From CAZOHG01 sp964579725 (GTDB lineage: Bacteria > Zhuqueibacterota > JdFR-76 > BMS3Abin05): 64,000 bases of DNA. The position numbers and the translations under genes are program-made. The stretch lies in assembly GCA_964579725.1 (NCBI GenBank), contig CAZOHG010000004.1, positions 43,481-107,480 of the forward strand, in the 5' to 3' direction. Shown here one piece after another: positions 35,862 to 45,800 of this stretch (position 1 is its first letter; each line of letters starts with the position of its first letter). The notes beneath the pieces are model-generated. The model ran no database searches, was not told the DNA's origin, and saw only the letters and a list, made by a program, of their open reading frames with translations.

Positions 35862-36247
35862 ATAATAATGGGTACCAAATCGTAAAAAACGGAATGCTGT
35901 ACAGGCCAAAATCGATTTTGCCTGCTATGGTGATTTCAGCCCATCTATTCAGAAACTGCCCCTTGGCCGGGCAGGGAATCACGCAGTTCGATTTTCGCTC
36001 TAATCTTCCGAATGAATCGGTGTAGCGAAAATCAACAGAATGAGGTGTTTAAAATATACATATTTGAAAAATTTCTGTCAAGGGAAAATTCCCCGATTTG
36101 GCCCGACCAGTGAAATTCTCCCCTAAAAATTCCTTGATTCTTTTTTCTTCTCCCCCTAAATTAAGGGGTAGTTGGGGCAAAACAACTTTTTCCCTTGTGC
36201 CTTTGCTCGAAAAGCAACGGCGGCAATTTCAACTGACAGGCATTCAA
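35862..36247. other. Divergent intergenic region (livG - / HAD-like +)
   Basis: 386 bases between divergently transcribed genes. It includes the inverted repeat at 35990-36033, followed by an AT-rich patch at 36045-36085. It is the expected site of the liv-cluster promoter, but I cannot define the boxes. An in-frame extension of the + strand gene to 36098 exists and is judged non-coding. Confidence 0.45.
35990..36033. promoter_or_regulatory. Operator-like nested inverted repeat upstream of livG
   Basis: GATTTTCGCT (35990-35999) and AGCGAAAATC (36024-36033) are perfect inverted repeats. Between them lies a smaller palindrome CCGA-ATGAA-TCGG (about 36008-36020). The position, 129 bases upstream of livG, suits a regulator site for the transport/acyl-CoA ligase cluster; a structured leader is the alternative. 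Confidence 0.45.
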
Positions 36248-36961
36248 ATGGCAGATTCTCCCGTTTATTCGGCTTTGGCCTTCGATGTGCTCCACACCCT
36301 TGTGGACGATTCCGGATTCCCGCGCCACATTCTCTGGCGGTTTATGGAAGAGAGCGGGGAACAGGTCAATTTAGACCACTATTTTCGGCAATACGATGCC
36401 CTGGGACGCGAGCTTTTTGATTGGCCTTCCATTCACCCGTTCGTTCCCATTCGCGAACTCCACCGCCGCCGCATTCGTCGCCTCTATTCCGACTACGGAG
36501 TGGTACGCAATGTGGAAAAAGACCTTGACCGGTTGTGGGAATTCATGGGCACCAGCAAACTTTACCCGGACGTTCCCGAGATTCTCCCACAGTTAGCCAA
36601 CCATTTTCGATTGGCGCTTCTTTCCAATGCCGATCGTGACGATCCCCTCATTCGTAAATTGATGGGTCTTGGCTATCGATTTGAGGTCATTTTAACGTCG
36701 GAAGAATTGGGATGCTACAAACCGTGTCGGGCCATTTTCGACGCCCTGCTCAGCAAGTTGGAACTTCCGGCCGAACGGGTGCTTTTAGTAGGGGATTCCC
36801 CTCAAGCGGACATTGTGGGCGCCCATCGCGCCGGAATGCCGGTGGCCTGGCTCAATCGCCGTCGCCAAAAACTCCCCCCAGGCACTCCGAAGCCTACATA
36901 CGAGTTTTTTAGTCTGACCGAACTGTGGAAGTTCCTGCAGTCGGCCATGACCAAAGACTAA
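36248..36961 (+). CDS. HAD-superfamily hydrolase-like protein with altered motif I
   Basis: A HAD subfamily IA-like protein of 237 residues. Motif I reads ALAFDVLHTLVDD: the nucleophile Asp is there, but the second Asp of the usual DxDxT is Leu, as in dehalogenase-type members where it is not Asp. Motif II is LALLSNAD, motif III includes the Lys of GCYKPCRAIF and motif IV is LLVGDSPQADIVGAHRAGM. The cap domain (about residues 20-100) is helical. Loss of the second acidic residue argues against a plain phosphatase. ATG 36248 is chosen because the family begins right there; upstream residues look non-coding. It stands alone, 246 bases before fabH. Confidence 0.75.
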   Translation: MADSPVYSALAFDVLHTLVDDSGFPRHILWRFMEESGEQVNLDHYFRQYDALGRELFDWPSIHPFVPIRELHRRRIRRLYSDYGVVRNVEKDLDRLWEFMGTSKLYPDVPEILPQLANHFRLALLSNADRDDPLIRKLMGLGYRFEVILTSEELGCYKPCRAIFDALLSKLELPAERVLLVGDSPQADIVGAHRAGMPVAWLNRRRQKLPPGTPKPTYEFFSLTELWKFLQSAMTKD

Positions 36962-37207
36962 GATTTCTGACGGAAAAGTCCTGTCCGCAGGGAAAATGAA
37001 AAATCGGTTGTTTTTTCCCCTGATTTTCATTACATTGTGGTCAAAATAGGGGATAAAATGATTCTTCCGGTATCCAGAGAAAATCCGTCGGGGATTTTTC
37101 TCAATCAGAAAAGGGATTGAAACCGCGACAAACGTTTTCACTTCCTTTTTGAGAACTATTTATTTTGCGAAATTCCGTCATCTGAAACAAACAAAAGGAG
37201 ACCATTT

Positions 37208-38206
37208 ATGATTCGAGCTCGCATTACGGGCGTCGGGCGTTACGTTCCGCCCCGCGTTGTCACCAACCACGACCTTGAAAAAATGATGGACACCAGTGAC
37301 CAGTGGATCCGTGAAAGAAGCGGTATTGTGGAACGGCACTGGGTGGATGAACATACGGCCACCTCCGATTTGGCCGTGGAAGCTGCCAAAATCGCATTGG
37401 AAAATGCCGGCAAAAAGCCCGAAGAAGTGGATTTCATTATTTTCGCAACCCTTAGCCCCGATTACTTTTTCCCGGGCGGCGGCGTCCTTTTGCAGGACAA
37501 ACTGGGCATGCCTCCGGTGGGGGCTCTGGATGTTCGCAACCAGTGCTCCGGTTTCATGTACGCCCTGTCCACGGCGGACGCCTTTGTTCGTTCCGGCGTG
37601 TACAAAACGATTTTGGTCGTTGGCGCCGAAGTCCAATCCAAGGGTTTAAATCTGACCACGGAAGGCCGAGATGTGGCCGTGCTGTTCGGAGACGGTGCGG
37701 GAGCGGTGGTGGTCGAAGCGTTTGAAGGCGACGAGACCCAGGGCATTTTGACCACACACCTGCATTCGCAGGGCAAGTACGCCACCTATTTGTGGACAGA
37801 GGCACCGGGAAGTGCTCACAAGCACCACATTACCCACGAACTGATCGACGAAGGCCGCACCTTCCCCAAAATGAAGGGCCGTGACGTCTTCAAACATTCC
37901 GTCGTCCGGTTTCCGGAGGTCATTCTGGAGGCGCTGAATGCGATTCACGCCAGCATTGACGACGTTGATTTGGTTATTCCTCACCAGGCTAATTTACGGA
38001 TTTCGGAAGCCATGCGGCAGCGGCTCGGCTTGCCGCCGGAAAAGGTGTACAACAACATCCAGCGGTACGGCAACACCACGGCTGCCACTATTCCCATTGC
38101 CCTGAGTGAAGTATTGGAACAGGGACTCTTGAAAGAGGGTGATTTGCTGATTCTGGCCGCTTTTGGCTCGGGCTTTACCTGGGCTTCTGCTGCCATTCGC
38201 TGGTAA
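37208..38206 (+). CDS. fabH: 3-oxoacyl-ACP synthase III family protein (FabH-like)
   Basis: A thiolase-fold condensing enzyme. The Cys-His-Asn triad is intact: Cys113 in VRNQCSGFMYAL, His259 in IPHQANLRI and Asn289 in RYGNTTAATIP, close to the E. coli positions 112, 244 and 274. The glycine-rich LFGDGAGAVVVE is also typical. At 332 aa it is slightly longer than FabH (317), with an extra segment around residues 180-230 that includes SAHKHHITHE. Such members can make acetoacetyl-ACP or other beta-keto products, so the exact substrate is open. AAAGGAG lies 7 bases upstream of the ATG. It is monocistronic and ends at a strong terminator. Confidence 0.88.
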   Translation: MIRARITGVGRYVPPRVVTNHDLEKMMDTSDQWIRERSGIVERHWVDEHTATSDLAVEAAKIALENAGKKPEEVDFIIFATLSPDYFFPGGGVLLQDKLGMPPVGALDVRNQCSGFMYALSTADAFVRSGVYKTILVVGAEVQSKGLNLTTEGRDVAVLFGDGAGAVVVEAFEGDETQGILTTHLHSQGKYATYLWTEAPGSAHKHHITHELIDEGRTFPKMKGRDVFKHSVVRFPEVILEALNAIHASIDDVDLVIPHQANLRISEAMRQRLGLPPEKVYNNIQRYGNTTAATIPIALSEVLEQGLLKEGDLLILAAFGSGFTWASAAIRW

Positions 38207-38228
38207 GCTATTTCCAACCCACAAAGAA

Positions 38229-38256
38229 AAACCCCGGTTTCAAACCGGGGTTTTTT
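38229..38256. terminator. Bidirectional rho-independent terminator
   Basis: CCCCGGTT pairs with AACCGGGG around TCA (38232-38250), with four A before and six T after. It sits 23 bases after the fabH stop and 67 bases after the end of the convergent lipoprotein gene, so it can serve both directions. Confidence 0.9.
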
Positions 38257-38322
38257 GTGCTTGCCCAAATCAAAAAATCGCTTCTATTTCTTCTGGCCGC
38301 TCTCGACCCAAATGCTACTCCT

Positions 38323-39171
38323 CTATTTTTTATTGTTTTTCCGAACGCGTGCCGCAGAGGAAGTCCGCACGCCCGACGTGCTTCGGTACCGAACGCCTGT
38401 AGTAAATCCCGAACGCCTCAAATCAGACGTAGAGACGCCGCGGTAAATAGCGTCTTCTTCTGTCACGTAACCCGTCCGTTCGAAAATTGACGGAGACCGC
38501 TGGTCCAACATCGGACTTCTCGGCACCAAAACCGGCTCGCGAACGAGCGGCACTTCCGATTCCACCGGAATTAACAACGGTTTTTCGCGGATTCGCAGGG
38601 TTGAAAGGGCTCGCCGCTCAGGCAACGCGTCGTTGTGGGGAATGGAAATGGCGTGCCACTCCACTTGCGGTCGGAGTTCCACGGTAGCCGCCGCAACGGC
38701 GCCGGGTCGCGTTTTTCGAATTCGAGCCCCATTTCTTGCGGATGGTTGCTGGCGGTGAGACGGTGCCGGGCCGGGCGTCCACCGAACCCATTGCCAATTT
38801 CCCAGATCGGCCAAAGCCGCATTGTAGCCCCACGGATTCCAATACCAACTCTCAAAAGGGAAACCGCCGTACAGGGCGTAGGGATATTCCCACAATCCAA
38901 AATAGCGCGCGTAATAATAATTGGAGAGGGCGAAAAAGTCATCCTCCAAATAGGGCGAAGCGTACCAGTAACTATTGTGCCACGCTGAGCCCACAAAATG
39001 GTAATTCACAAACGCCGCTCTGGCCAGCGAGGGCGCTGAAATACCAATGTGTTCTCGCTCCACGCGCACCGGTTTTTTAAAGGTAAAATTGGGACGGGTG
39101 TAACAACCCGACAAAATCGCTGCCAACAGAAGAGGCAACAAGAGTTTCGGAAGAGTTTGGACCCCTTTCAT
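38323..39171 (-). CDS. Aromatic-rich outer-envelope lipoprotein of unknown function
   Basis: I recognise no family. ATG 39171 (MKGVQTLPKLLL) begins a lipoprotein signal with lipobox LSGC and is preceded by GGAGGGA; an upstream in-frame start at 39231 is unlikely. The mature part begins with YTRPNF. About residues 60-140 are very rich in Trp, Tyr and Phe (for example NYYYARYFGLWEYP and SWYWNPWGYN). The second half is rich in Arg, Ser and Pro without clear fold. The layout (Cys-Tyr-Thr after the lipobox, aromatic block, basic tail) repeats in the lipoprotein at 40643-41908, so both may belong to one family. It is the last gene of a cluster with a PorV-like barrel. Confidence 0.75.
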   Translation of the reverse strand: MKGVQTLPKLLLPLLLAAILSGCYTRPNFTFKKPVRVEREHIGISAPSLARAAFVNYHFVGSAWHNSYWYASPYLEDDFFALSNYYYARYFGLWEYPYALYGGFPFESWYWNPWGYNAALADLGNWQWVRWTPGPAPSHRQQPSARNGARIRKTRPGAVAAATVELRPQVEWHAISIPHNDALPERRALSTLRIREKPLLIPVESEVPLVREPVLVPRSPMLDQRSPSIFERTGYVTEEDAIYRGVSTSDLRRSGFTTGVRYRSTSGVRTSSAARVRKNNKK

Positions 39172-39276
39172 CTCTCTTCCCTCCTTGCTTTTTATTTGCA
39201 TTACCGTCGGCCTCTGTTCTGCTTTTGCCAACGGTCGGCGGGACGCTTTCTTAACGGAGACACGCCCACCATTTCT

Positions 39277-40551
39277 TTAAAATCGAAAAGCCGCGGTGAA
39301 CAGCACCTTGTCCGCCTGAATCTTTTCGGTGTAATTCTCGTGGTATTTTTTCCAATTTCCACGCACCCAGGCCAAATCGAACGTGAATTGTTTGTCCACA
39401 ATAAAGCCCAAACCGGCGGTCAAAAAGGTACGATTGCCGAGGGTTCCCGGCCCTGTTTTTTGGTAGGGCGAGGGATCGAACATGTAGCCTGCCCGCAGAC
39501 GCACCCTTGTGAGAGGCACGGCGACTTCGGCTCCCAGGCGGTAGGCAATGGTCTCACGGTAGGTCGACATAATTGAGCCGTTTTGTACCGAAAGGGAATC
39601 CTTGTACGCCATTTGTGACCAATCGTTGTACCGAGCGTCTGCCGAAAGAATCAGGAGCGGTATTTTCAGCGAAGCTCCCAGGGCAAAGGTGTACGGTTTT
39701 TTAATCTTGTACTGAAATTCACCGGCATCGGTGGTGCCGTTTTGTACCGAGCCGTCGTCAAAATAAATATAATTCTTGCTTTGTTCCCAATTTTCCGTTG
39801 CCTTAAATGTGACGGGCGTTTCAATGGTTCCCCCCACATTCAAAATTTTTCCGATGGTAAAAAGTCCGCCGAACTTAAAATTGGTGCCGCTTATTTTGGT
39901 CCGAATTTGGTCTTGGTTTAGAATATTGGTGTCAAACGTCCAGAGGTCCAATTCGTCTTTTTCGTAAAATTTCCAATTGTAGTCGTCATGGCCCCGCCAA
40001 AAATTAATCGCCCCTCCGAAATAAAAATTAGGAGAAAGCTGAATGGAACCGGAGAAATTCCAGTAGCCGAAATACCCGGTTTCGAACTCGTCTCCAATGT
40101 GGTAAACCGAGTCCCCGGGTGTGTTAATAAATTGTCTGGACGCAAAAACACCGTCTAAATTTTTAACGCGATTGTAACCGGTCGCAAAAACCAGACTTCC
40201 GCGGTAGGTCGGAATCGGAAAAACAAACCCGGCGGCATTGAGCCGGGTGAAATGTCCGTCTTTTTCGACTGTCTCGTTTTGGCGATTGACGTCGTCATTC
40301 ACAAGCCCCAAACGCCCGACCGAGCCAAAGGCTTCCATTCGCCGAATAAGCCCCAAACCGGCCGGATTCCAGTGGCTGGCCGAATAGTCGTTTGCCACCG
40401 AGACAAAGGCACCGCCCATGCCCAGCGCGCGTGCTCCCACACCGAATTCCTGTCCGAGAATGGGCCAGAGCTGCTGAGCCGAGGCAGAACTGAACCCGAA
40501 GCCCAAAAGCAACAGAACCACCCATTCTATTCTAAAAAAATGTTTTCGCAT
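39277..40551 (-). CDS. PorV/FadL-like outer-membrane beta-barrel protein
   Basis: An outer-membrane protein of the UPF0164/PorV type, related to FadL-fold barrels. A signal peptide (WVVLLLLGFGFSSASAQ) is followed by FGVGARALGMGGAFVSVANDYSA-like text (FGVGARALGMGGAFVSVAN) and SHWNPAGLGLI, the standard start of these proteins, then about a dozen amphipathic strands and a final ...LFTAAFRF with terminal Phe. In Bacteroidota such proteins help type IX secretion or carry hydrophobic substrates; which applies here is unknown. It lies between two aromatic-rich lipoprotein genes on the same strand (gaps of 105 and 91 bases). Confidence 0.85.
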   Translation of the reverse strand: MRKHFFRIEWVVLLLLGFGFSSASAQQLWPILGQEFGVGARALGMGGAFVSVANDYSASHWNPAGLGLIRRMEAFGSVGRLGLVNDDVNRQNETVEKDGHFTRLNAAGFVFPIPTYRGSLVFATGYNRVKNLDGVFASRQFINTPGDSVYHIGDEFETGYFGYWNFSGSIQLSPNFYFGGAINFWRGHDDYNWKFYEKDELDLWTFDTNILNQDQIRTKISGTNFKFGGLFTIGKILNVGGTIETPVTFKATENWEQSKNYIYFDDGSVQNGTTDAGEFQYKIKKPYTFALGASLKIPLLILSADARYNDWSQMAYKDSLSVQNGSIMSTYRETIAYRLGAEVAVPLTRVRLRAGYMFDPSPYQKTGPGTLGNRTFLTAGLGFIVDKQFTFDLAWVRGNWKKYHENYTEKIQADKVLFTAAFRF

Positions 40552-40642
40552 ACAATTCTCCTCAATCTGACAAACAGGCCATTTTACCGGTCAGGCTTCC
40601 CCTTTAAATCGGATAAAACTACACCCCTTGAACGCTCAATTT

Positions 40643-41908
40643 CTATTTCCTCTCTCGCCGCGAGGGGCTGCTGTGAGAGCCGGAAGATGAAGAGGAACTT
40701 CGCGGCGCACGTGCCGCCGGAGCGCTGATTTTCGGCGGGGGCGAATAACTTCGTGAAGGCGCGCTTCGGTGTCGAATAATCGGATGCGATTCACGCCGCG
40801 GTGGAATGTACCGAATTCGGGTCGATCGCCTCGGGGTGCTCCGCGTACGGTGGGTGTGAATTTTGGGCTCGGGGCGGTAGTGGGGACGTCTTTCCCGTGT
40901 TTTGTAGAGCCGCGGCTCCGCGTTTCGCGTTTGGCGCGTGCGGTAGGTTCGAACCTTCCGCAGCCGCTCATTGGAGCGAATGGCACGATTGCGCGTGCTG
41001 GCTTCTTCTTCCCGTCGAATTTTCCGCACGCGTTTCGGGTGCCGCACAAGAAGCCCTTCCGTTCGCGGCGCGCGTTTGGCTTTTCGAATGCGGGAAGGAG
41101 CTATCTCCTCCGACCGTACCCCTTTGCTAACTCGAATTACGTCGTCTGTTCGATCTGTTTGAATTCGGCGTTTGGGAATGCGGGCGGGATTGTCAGTCAA
41201 CCCGGGACGATTTCGCAGCGGTGCCCGAGCGGCTTTTCGTAAGCCGGTTGCCGTGCCGCTTCCACCCATTCCGCTCCCGATAGCCACAGGTCCCTCCAAT
41301 GGCCCCCTTCGGTCAAGTCCTTCCCGACGGCCAAAGGGGCGGCGTTTCATTTTCATGCGCTCGTAGGTGTACGAATCGTACCACCACCAATTGTAGGGAT
41401 CGTAGCCGTAGCGCCATTCCCGGTACCACATGGAATAGCGGTAACGATAGGGACTGTACCAGAAATCGTCGTACCAGCGGTAGCGCCAATCCCACAAAAA
41501 GGGATCGTAATAATAGGGCGCACCGAAGCTCACGGAAAAATAAAAACCGTCGTAGGGCGGGTAATCGTACCACACGTCACCCCACCAACCGTAAGGCCAG
41601 TAAGGAGCGCCGTAGGGGTACGTAGGCGAATAAAAATTGTAAATGTTGGTCGTACCGTTGTCGTAATCCTGCCGGGCTTGTTCTTGCTCCTCGGGGTAGT
41701 ATTCTGTGTCACTCTCTGCCGGTTGTTGTTGTGAGGGATTTTCCTCAGGCGCGTAAGAATACGACGACGAGCCCTGGTTGCTTTTCGAAGCGGTGTACGA
41801 TTCCTCGGTAGTAGAATAAGTGGCTAACTGCGTGTAGCAGCCCGCTAAAAAGACGGTCAGAAACAGCGCAATCCCCAAAGATGTCCATTTTATTAAGGTC
41901 GATTTCAT
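40643..41908 (-). CDS. Lipoprotein with Tyr/Trp-rich domain and Arg/Ser-rich tail
   Basis: I recognise no family. The lipobox is LAGC, followed by YTQLATYSTTEESY. Residues 60-90 are Gln/Glu-rich, then about 90-190 form an extreme Tyr/Trp block (PYWPYGWWGDVWYDYPPY and similar). From about 195 on the protein is strongly basic, with many Arg-x-Arg and a final Ser-rich stretch. Low complexity in the tail suggests disorder and possibly contact with anionic polymers such as lipopolysaccharide or exopolysaccharide. GAAGGAGG 5 bases upstream supports the start. It is upstream of the PorV-like gene and shares layout with the lipoprotein at 38323-39171. Confidence 0.8.
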   Translation of the reverse strand: MKSTLIKWTSLGIALFLTVFLAGCYTQLATYSTTEESYTASKSNQGSSSYSYAPEENPSQQQPAESDTEYYPEEQEQARQDYDNGTTNIYNFYSPTYPYGAPYWPYGWWGDVWYDYPPYDGFYFSVSFGAPYYYDPFLWDWRYRWYDDFWYSPYRYRYSMWYREWRYGYDPYNWWWYDSYTYERMKMKRRPFGRREGLDRRGPLEGPVAIGSGMGGSGTATGLRKAARAPLRNRPGLTDNPARIPKRRIQTDRTDDVIRVSKGVRSEEIAPSRIRKAKRAPRTEGLLVRHPKRVRKIRREEEASTRNRAIRSNERLRKVRTYRTRQTRNAEPRLYKTRERRPHYRPEPKIHTHRTRSTPRRSTRIRYIPPRRESHPIIRHRSAPSRSYSPPPKISAPAARAPRSSSSSSGSHSSPSRRERK

Positions 41909-42122
41909 CTTGGCCTCCTTCCCTCCAAAGAGGGATTTATTTTCATGGGATAAATTCCTATTTAATTTACATGGAAAACGCCGGAAAGGTTCCGATTATT
42001 CCCCCGCTTCCCCCTTTTTCCATTTAAGCAAACGATTTCAAAAAGTTTTTCCCAACCTGTTCCCCTTCAAAATACCAGCCCTTTCATTCCAAGAAAGCCG
42101 ATTCGAGGAATCTTCTCCCAGC

Positions 42123-42695
42123 CTACTCCTTGCTGATTTTCAGTATTTCCGACAGCTCTTTTCGGGGACGATCGGCAATCCTTTCGTCCTCCGCGGCAAA
42201 GCCTATCGGTAAAATGACCTGCAAATCCCATTCCGAAGAAATCCCCAGGAGTTCGCTCACCGCGCGTTTACGCGACGGCGTGTAGGTAACGGTGGCAAGC
42301 CCTTTTTCTTCAAGAGCCAGCAAAAACCAGCCCACGGCCAGCCAGACCGACTCCTTAAAATAGGGAGCTTTTTTCAACCCGAAAACACAGAGCAAATAGG
42401 GGGCGTCACTCAAAAAATCTTTTTCCGGCGTAATTCCCTGTTCCGCAAAAAACCGACGCATCCAATTGGGAGCGCGCGGGTGAAATTCCTTTTCGCCCGT
42501 TTCCACAAGATGACGAATGCGTGCTTTTTGAGACGGGTCCGCCACAAGTACCAACTTCCACGGCTGACGATTGGCGCCTGAGGGAGCCCACCGAAAGGCC
42601 TGGAGGGCTTCCCGAACCCAATCAAACGGAACCTCTTTTGCCAAAAATTTCCGGTGCGTCCGCCTATTTTTCATCAGGCGGAGAAGATCAGACAT
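42123..42695 (-). CDS. Nitroreductase-family FMN oxidoreductase
   Basis: A flavin enzyme that reduces nitro compounds, quinones or enones with NAD(P)H. The FMN-contact stretches are LMKNRRTHRKF near the N-terminus and APSGANRQPWKLVLV; a C-terminal LQVILPIGF and the basic RPRKEL fit the nitroreductase fold. ATG 42695 (MSDLLRLMKNRRTHR) gives 190 aa; the frame extends to 42773, but the extra residues do not look like the family. It is downstream of the long secreted-protein gene (gap 112 bases) and unlikely to be functionally linked. Confidence 0.85.
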   Translation of the reverse strand: MSDLLRLMKNRRTHRKFLAKEVPFDWVREALQAFRWAPSGANRQPWKLVLVADPSQKARIRHLVETGEKEFHPRAPNWMRRFFAEQGITPEKDFLSDAPYLLCVFGLKKAPYFKESVWLAVGWFLLALEEKGLATVTYTPSRKRAVSELLGISSEWDLQVILPIGFAAEDERIADRPRKELSEILKISKE

Positions 42696-42807
42696 GGCCA
42701 CAAGTCTCCAAAATCGCTGCGTGCTACTTTCTAAACGTACATCAATTTCCGGAGAAAGGCAAGTGGAAAGCACTTTTCGCCAAATTGGGAATTCCCGTTC
42801 CGCTGCT

Positions 42808-45800
42808 TTATTTCAGTTTTAGTCGGACGGGAATCAACCGATTCGGTTCAAAAAGCGTCACGTACCGTTCACGCCCCTGCCAGTCACGTGAAGTGCGAAA
42901 CCCTAAATTGACCGCCAGCGTTTTCCCCGGAAAAAATTGCAATCCCACAGCAGGCTCCGGGAAAATCGTCACCTCCCAAATCCAGGGGCCGCCTTTTTGC
43001 ACCAACCGTGCCTTCCAGCGGACGCAGCGAGTTAGTCGATTGTCGTTGTAGGGCCAGCGGTCAAAACGGGAGGCGTTCAAAAGCACACATCTTTTGCGGA
43101 TTTCCCCGGATTTCGTCTCCGACACCTTGAAAATCAGGTTGTCCTGACCCAGGAACCAGCCGTTGTTACAGGCGTCTACCTGAAGTTTTAGCGGCAGATT
43201 TCGATTCATTTGAATACGCCACTGCCACCGGGAGGAATCCACCGAGACCCAAATCTTAGCCTCCACGCGCGGGTCATTCAATTGGGCCCAGGGGGAAGCG
43301 GCCTCATTTTCGTCCGTTTTCAACCGCCAAAAATCGGCTACCGGCGTTAGTGGCAGCGGGTCTGCTCCGTCGGACAAACCGTCGTTGTCGGTGTCCTGTC
43401 GGTTCAAATTGGGAAAACGCGCCGGAGCACCGTAGGTTTCTCCCACACCGTCTACAATCCAGTTGGAAAAAAGCAGCTCGTCCGCGTCCTTTACGCCGTC
43501 GCCGTCCGTGTCCGTTCGGCGGGGCGAGCTCCCCAGGCGCTTTTCGTCGAAAGGAAAACGAGCATCCGCGTCGGGGATCCCGTCTCCGTCCTGGTCGCGG
43601 GTCCACACCCGATCCCCCCATTTTAAATCCAGCCAATCGAAAGGCGACACGCGATTCATGAAGTAGGCATTTCCGTCAAAATGTTCCCCAAAACGCGCCA
43701 CATTTCCCAGGGAGGGGGAAAAATGATTGAACCAATATTCGGGGTGGCCGCTGGTGAGAAAAAGGTCGTCGGTTTGGTGGTTAAATTCGTGGGTAAAAAG
43801 CCAGTTGTTTTCCGAACTGTGACCCGGGTGCGTTACATCCCACCAAGAAATTCCGTAGCGATTGTTGGCGGAAATTCCCTCGGTGAAAGCGCCGCCGCGC
43901 CCCACAAGCCGAAATCGCCCCGTTTTGGAATCGTACGCCCGGGTACACGAAAGGTACACCACACCGCGGTACCGATTAAGCGATTTCCCCGCCCGCTTTA
44001 AAACTTTCCGCAACAAATCTTCTTTCGGGGGGTAGTAGCTCTCCGGCCCGAAAACCTCGCTCCGCTTCATTTTTTTTCGCACCACCACAAAATCCATGTC
44101 AATCCAAAAGGTGGTGTGCGAGTGCACCCAGTAGAAGCGCACTCCGTCCAAAATTTGCCCTTCCAACCATTTTACGGTCGAATCGGGCAAGGGCGGCAGG
44201 GCAGGCCACCGGGACGTGTCCGAGCGGTCGTCCAAAACATTGGCAAAGATAACGGTCACCGCGGGCAAGCGTTCCACTCTTTTCTTGCCGTGGGGAACAG
44301 ACGTGGCAAAAGCGCGCCGCAGGGACCATTCCGTGACCGACGGGTAAACAGGCGCAGGGGGCGAAATCTGAAAGGCGTCAATTTCGTCCCTTTTCAGACC
44401 GCGGAACGGGAACCGGTGGGTGGTCGTCTGGCATTTTTCGGTTTTTTCCGCCCAGATTTTCTTCCCCTTCAAAATGCGCACTTTGGCCCGAATCGGAACC
44501 GACGTTTTCCAGAACAGTTCGATCCCTGTTTTCCCGCGGAACCGAAATTCAGGTTTGGGGAACGTCAAATCCTTGTTCAAAAAGAGCACCGTTCCGTCGG
44601 CAAAATTAGCTACACAGACCTCGCCATTGGGAGCAAGTGTTAGTCCTTCGGCAAAAAAAAGCGGCAGGCGATCATCTTTAAGCTCGGCAATTTCATTGCC
44701 CTGAAAATCGAATTGAAAAACCTTGGTGCCGAAGGAAGCGTCAAGCGCCTGAGAAGCGAGCGCCAGACCTCGCAGGTTTGCCAGTCCCAACGGAATTTTC
44801 CTCAAAAAGCGCAGATTGGACGCCGTGACTTGGAACAGCGCCACCGAACGGTCGGCTGCGTCAAAAACGGCGGTCAGACTGTCCCGAGCCGCCACAATTT
44901 TCGGACTCCTGACACGGCGGCCCAACGGAAACTTGGCCCAGCGGGAAAGAGTGGTGTCCGAGCGGTACAGAGCTCTGCGTCCGGCATCTAGAACCCAGAT
45001 GGTCCCAGCCCGGGTTTCCGCCGCACTCACCGGCCGTTTCCAGGGGGTTTGGGGTGAACCAAAAATCACCCGCCTTTTTTCACCCGAATCTGAAAAAGCC
45101 CACAGTCGCCGGGTTGCTGTGTCCAACACGGCAAAGGCCTTTTCCCCTACGGGCAAAACAGTTACCGGAGCCCGAAAAAAATGCGGCCCCCGCAGGCGAA
45201 TCTTTTTTCGGCCGTTTGGGTCTATTTTCGCCACGGCGCGCTCAGCGCCCTCCAACACCAAGAGCTTACCCGACGGTGTAAACGAAACGGAAACGGGCCA
45301 ATTGAGAAGAGGATTCTTGCCGGAGCCTTGAATTTTGTCGACCCTAACGGCCTCAAAAGCGACCGGCCCGTTCGAAGCCTCCAGCCCGAAAAAGCCGCTT
45401 CGGTAAACCAACGGTTCTTGTGAAACGAGACATTTTCCGTCCAAAAACAGGGTGTAAAGGCCGGAATCCGGGAGAACGGTCAGTTGAAAAACGTGTTCGG
45501 CTTCTTTTTGAACGGACGCAAGAGAAACGGTGCGGGTCGGGTTAAACTCGCCGTTGCGAAAATACCCGAGGATGACCGCGCCCTGCCCGTCAAACCGAAA
45601 CATTTGGGAAAAGGCGGTACTTTTGGAAGAGGCGCAGTTGAAAAAGACCCCGGCGCCGAAATTTTTGGAGAGAAAACGAAAGCGCACGGTCAGCCGAAAG
45701 CCAGCGTCCAAAAAAACAGAGGCCAGAGCGGCGTTGTCGTAGGCGTCCTGTAATTGACGGTAGCATTTGTTTTGCATTACCCAAAGCCCTTTTACCGGCG

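Noticed and set aside
40643..41908. Several long antisense frames over the arginine-rich lipoprotein
   Set aside because: They arise from the biased composition of the Arg- and Tyr-rich coding sequence and show no family features.
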